Source: Anaerolinea sp.
GTDB lineage: Bacteria > Chloroflexota > Anaerolineae > Anaerolineales > UBA4823
Length of the DNA stretch: 32,304 nucleotides
Assembly (NCBI GenBank): GCA_020722415.1
Contig: DYKV01000011.1
Coordinates: 1 to 32,304, forward strand
Direction: 5' to 3'
The translations under genes were made by a program, and so were the position numbers. Positions within the stretch are counted from its first letter, which is position 1. Each line of letters opens with the position of its first letter. Of the stretch, positions 29,686-32,304 are shown one piece after another. Under the pieces are notes generated by a model. The model saw nothing but the letters and a program-made list of their open reading frames with translations. It ran no database searches and was not told where the DNA came from.

Positions 29686-31080
29686 ATGCCACATTCTTTA
29701 ACGTATTCCCCCCCAAGTGTTATCCCCCCCTTAGATGAGGATTTTCGCCCAATCAGTATCCCAAACCGCGAATTCTATCAGCATAATCAAGCGTTCGGAG
29801 TTCCACTAGTTCTCGGATTAGAACGAAATGATGGAGATTTTTCAAGATTTGAAACTTTCATTTATCCAGAAGATCACCCCGATTTTGGCAAGAATTATCC
29901 AATCATTGAAAGAATAGTCAAATTTCTTCTCTGGCAGCGGGGTGGATTTCGCCTTTATATTGGGGGAAGCAAACTAATCGGTGAGTATATAAGAGAAATG
30001 TATGCACCCCGCGGGAGAAGGGCTTTCGACTATCATTTCATGAGTGAACAGGTCTATGAAAAACCTTTCGAAGTAATCATCTGCAAAGCCAATCAAGTTC
30101 CACCCGCTCGTGAAAATGGAAAATTAATCGATCAAAATCTACAGGGTTGCCGAGTAGGCTTTGACCTAGGCGCCTCGGATCGCAAAGCCAGCGCTATCGT
30201 TGACGGAAAAGTCGTATACAGCGAGGAAGTTATTTGGGAACCAGGCAAACAGACTGACCCCGAATACCACTATCGTGAGATCATGGCAGCCATCAAAAGC
30301 GCCGCCTCGAAAATGCCCCGTCTGGATGCAATTGGCGGCAGCTCCGCCGGAATTTATATTAATAACCGGCCGATGGTTGCATCGCTATTTCGCAGCGTTC
30401 CAAAGGAAAAATCCGACCAGGTTAAAAACCTTTTCCTAAGGATCCAACGAGAATTTCAGGTGCCGCTGGTGGTGATTAATGACGGAGACGTTACCGCATT
30501 AGCCGGGGCTATGTCGATCGGGGATAATGCTATTCTTGGTATTGCTATGGGCTCTAGTGAGGCAGCCGGTTATATAAACCCAGATGGGCACATCATGGGA
30601 TGGTTAAATGAATTAGCGTTTGCACCAATTGACTATAACCCCAACGCACCGATCGAAGAATGGTCTGGTGACAAAGGTTGTGGCGCTTCCTATTTCTCAC
30701 AACAATGTGTTTTCCGTCTTGCCCCAAAAGCTGGAATATCTTTACCTCACGACGTAACGGATGCCGAAAAACTACTTTTCGTTCAAGAGATGCTCGAAAA
30801 GGGACACGAAGGCGCACAGAAAATATGGGAGACCATGGGTGTATATCTCGGTTACGGTGTAGCGCATTATGCAACTTTCTATAATTTGCGGCATGTCTTA
30901 ATCCTGGGACGCTGTACAATCGGAAAAGGAGGAAATCTAATTTTGGATAATGCCAAAATGGTCCTTGAAAAGGATTTTCCAGAATTAATGAGCCAAATTG
31001 AAATCCGATTGCCGGATGAAAGAAGCCGCCGTGTTGGTCAATCCATCGCTGCTGCATCTTTACCAATCATAGTGCATTGA
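29686..31080 (+). CDS. ROK/ASKHA-like kinase with ~150-aa N-terminal extension
   Basis: 464 aa; phosphate-1-like VGFDLGASDRKASAIVDGKVV, catalytic-Asp-like VVINDGDVTALAGAM, phosphate-2-like GIAMGSSEAAGYI. Confidence 0.75.
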   Translation: MPHSLTYSPPSVIPPLDEDFRPISIPNREFYQHNQAFGVPLVLGLERNDGDFSRFETFIYPEDHPDFGKNYPIIERIVKFLLWQRGGFRLYIGGSKLIGEYIREMYAPRGRRAFDYHFMSEQVYEKPFEVIICKANQVPPARENGKLIDQNLQGCRVGFDLGASDRKASAIVDGKVVYSEEVIWEPGKQTDPEYHYREIMAAIKSAASKMPRLDAIGGSSAGIYINNRPMVASLFRSVPKEKSDQVKNLFLRIQREFQVPLVVINDGDVTALAGAMSIGDNAILGIAMGSSEAAGYINPDGHIMGWLNELAFAPIDYNPNAPIEEWSGDKGCGASYFSQQCVFRLAPKAGISLPHDVTDAEKLLFVQEMLEKGHEGAQKIWETMGVYLGYGVAHYATFYNLRHVLILGRCTIGKGGNLILDNAKMVLEKDFPELMSQIEIRLPDERSRRVGQSIAAASLPIIVH

Positions 31081-31097
31081 TGGATCAAGGAGAGAAA

Positions 31098-31946
31098 ATG
31101 AAGTTTAATCAAAACACTGCTGAAATCTTTATCCCTGACGGACGAGAATCAAGCCAAGCATTAGCCAGGACAACGCATCTTTGTATTGCCGCCCATCAAG
31201 ATGATATTGAAATCATGGCAGCTCAACCGATTATTGAATGCTTTCAACAAAAGGATAAATGGTTTTGCGGAGTTGTGGTCACCGATGGACGCGGCTCGCC
31301 CCGCGATGATTTGTATAAAGATTATTCCGATGAAGAAATGCGTTACGTCAGAATGCAAGAACAACGTAAAGCTGCAATCATTGGGGAATATACAGCTCTG
31401 GTGATGCTTGATCATCCTAGTAAGACCGTAAAAGATCCCACCCTATCTAGCGTGATTGACGACCTTATCCAATTACTTCGGGCAACTCAACCCACTCATG
31501 TATACACCCATAACCTTGCCGATAAACACGATACCCATGTCGCAGTTGCCATACGAGTGATCCATGCAATCCGCCATTTACCGCCCAATGAACGCCCCCA
31601 AAAACTGATTGGTTGTGAGGTATGGCGGTCTTTAGATTGGGTAATCGACAGCGAAAAGATTTTAATGGATACCTCGCAGCACGAGAATCTCCAAAGCGCA
31701 CTACTAGGCGTTTACGATTCGCAGATTTGCGGGGGAAAACGTTACGATCTTGCCTCACTATGTCGCCGAAAAACCAATGCCACCTATTTAGAAACACACG
31801 GTGTGGATGTATTTCAAGCAGTGTCTTTTGGCATTGATATGACCCCGTTGATAACCAATGAGCAGCTGGATATCAGAGAATTCATTCAGGGTTACATAGA
31901 CCATTTCAGTCAAGATATTGCCGAACGCTTAACCCGAATTGGCTGA
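31098..31946 (+). CDS. PIG-L/LmbE family deacetylase (start revised to ATG at 31098)
   Basis: AHQDDIEI metal-binding motif, THNLADKHDTHVAV second motif; AAGGAG SD 5 nt before ATG. Confidence 0.9.
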   Translation: MKFNQNTAEIFIPDGRESSQALARTTHLCIAAHQDDIEIMAAQPIIECFQQKDKWFCGVVVTDGRGSPRDDLYKDYSDEEMRYVRMQEQRKAAIIGEYTALVMLDHPSKTVKDPTLSSVIDDLIQLLRATQPTHVYTHNLADKHDTHVAVAIRVIHAIRHLPPNERPQKLIGCEVWRSLDWVIDSEKILMDTSQHENLQSALLGVYDSQICGGKRYDLASLCRRKTNATYLETHGVDVFQAVSFGIDMTPLITNEQLDIREFIQGYIDHFSQDIAERLTRIG

Positions 31947-32056
31947 TGATGAAAGGATCATTTGAGAAAGGAGGTCACCGATCGCTATCACAATCAAGAA
32001 AGAAAAGATATAGTCTCATCACAAAGTCCAAATTAAAATTTAAAAGGAGAAGAATT

Positions 32057-32304
32057 ATGAGCAAAAAATTGTTAATCTTAATATCGGTTCTCGTAATTGC
32101 CGGGTTTATCTTAGGTGCTTGTGCGTCACCCACCAGCGTCGCAACCGAACCCCCGGTAGCTACAGAAGCAGCGGTTGTCACAGAAGCGCCGGCAGCTACG
32201 GAAGCAGCAGTAGCGACCGAAGCACCGGCTAAAGAGGTTACCCTTACTTTAGGATCATGGCGAGTAGATGATGTAGCCGCTTGGGAAGTTATTGATGCAG
32301 CTTT
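32057..32304 (+). CDS. Partial CDS: ABC-type solute (sugar)-binding lipoprotein, N-terminus
   Basis: Not in ORF track; AAGGAG SD then MSKKLLILISVLVIAGFILGACASPTSVATEPPVATEAAVVTEAPAATEAAVATEAPAKEVTLTLGSWRVDDVAAWEVIDAA; lipobox LGAC; open to the window end. Confidence 0.85.
   Translation, partial: MSKKLLILISVLVIAGFILGACASPTSVATEPPVATEAAVVTEAPAATEAAVATEAPAKEVTLTLGSWRVDDVAAWEVIDAA
32156..32227 (+). repeat. Two imperfect 36-bp repeats encoding [VA]ATEAAV[VA]TEAP
   Basis: 32156-32191 and 32192-32227, low-complexity linker after the lipobox. Confidence 0.7.

Noticed and set aside
30593-31066. 157-aa - strand ORF antisense to the kinase gene
   Set aside because: No motif or SD; coding evidence clearly favours the + strand.
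31975-32181. 68-aa - strand ORF over the lipoprotein start
   Set aside because: Antisense to a convincing SD + signal peptide + lipobox on the + strand.

Overview
This 32.3 kb window looks like an Anaerolineae/Chloroflexota-type chromosome segment. The taxon is an inference from protein style only. Left to right it contains: lipA (+); an M24 metallopeptidase and a DEDDh exonuclease whose C-terminus looks like a WYL domain (both -); a complete 14-gene nuo (complex I) cluster nuoA-N (-) behind a strong TTGACA-17-TACACT promoter; rpoD and dnaG (-); a ChrB-C-terminal-type protein and an MFS permease (-); a single-chain glyQS fusion (-); and a TPR/zinc-ribbon/TM protein (-). Divergent from that last gene, on +, is an accessory carbohydrate-type operon: ROK repressor, atypical ROK/ASKHA-like kinase, PIG-L/LmbE deacetylase, and the start of a solute-binding lipoprotein cut off by the window end. 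The strongest regulatory signal is a perfect 12-bp inverted repeat just downstream of a TTGACT-17-TATACT promoter in front of the ROK regulator. The most interesting leads are the ROK-kinase-deacetylase-lipoprotein operon (possible N-acetyl amino-sugar uptake and deacetylation), the exonuclease-WYL fusion, and a strongly structured G-rich intergenic element downstream of nuoN. No tRNA, rRNA, CRISPR array or intact mobile element was recognised. All family assignments come from reading motifs, with no database search.
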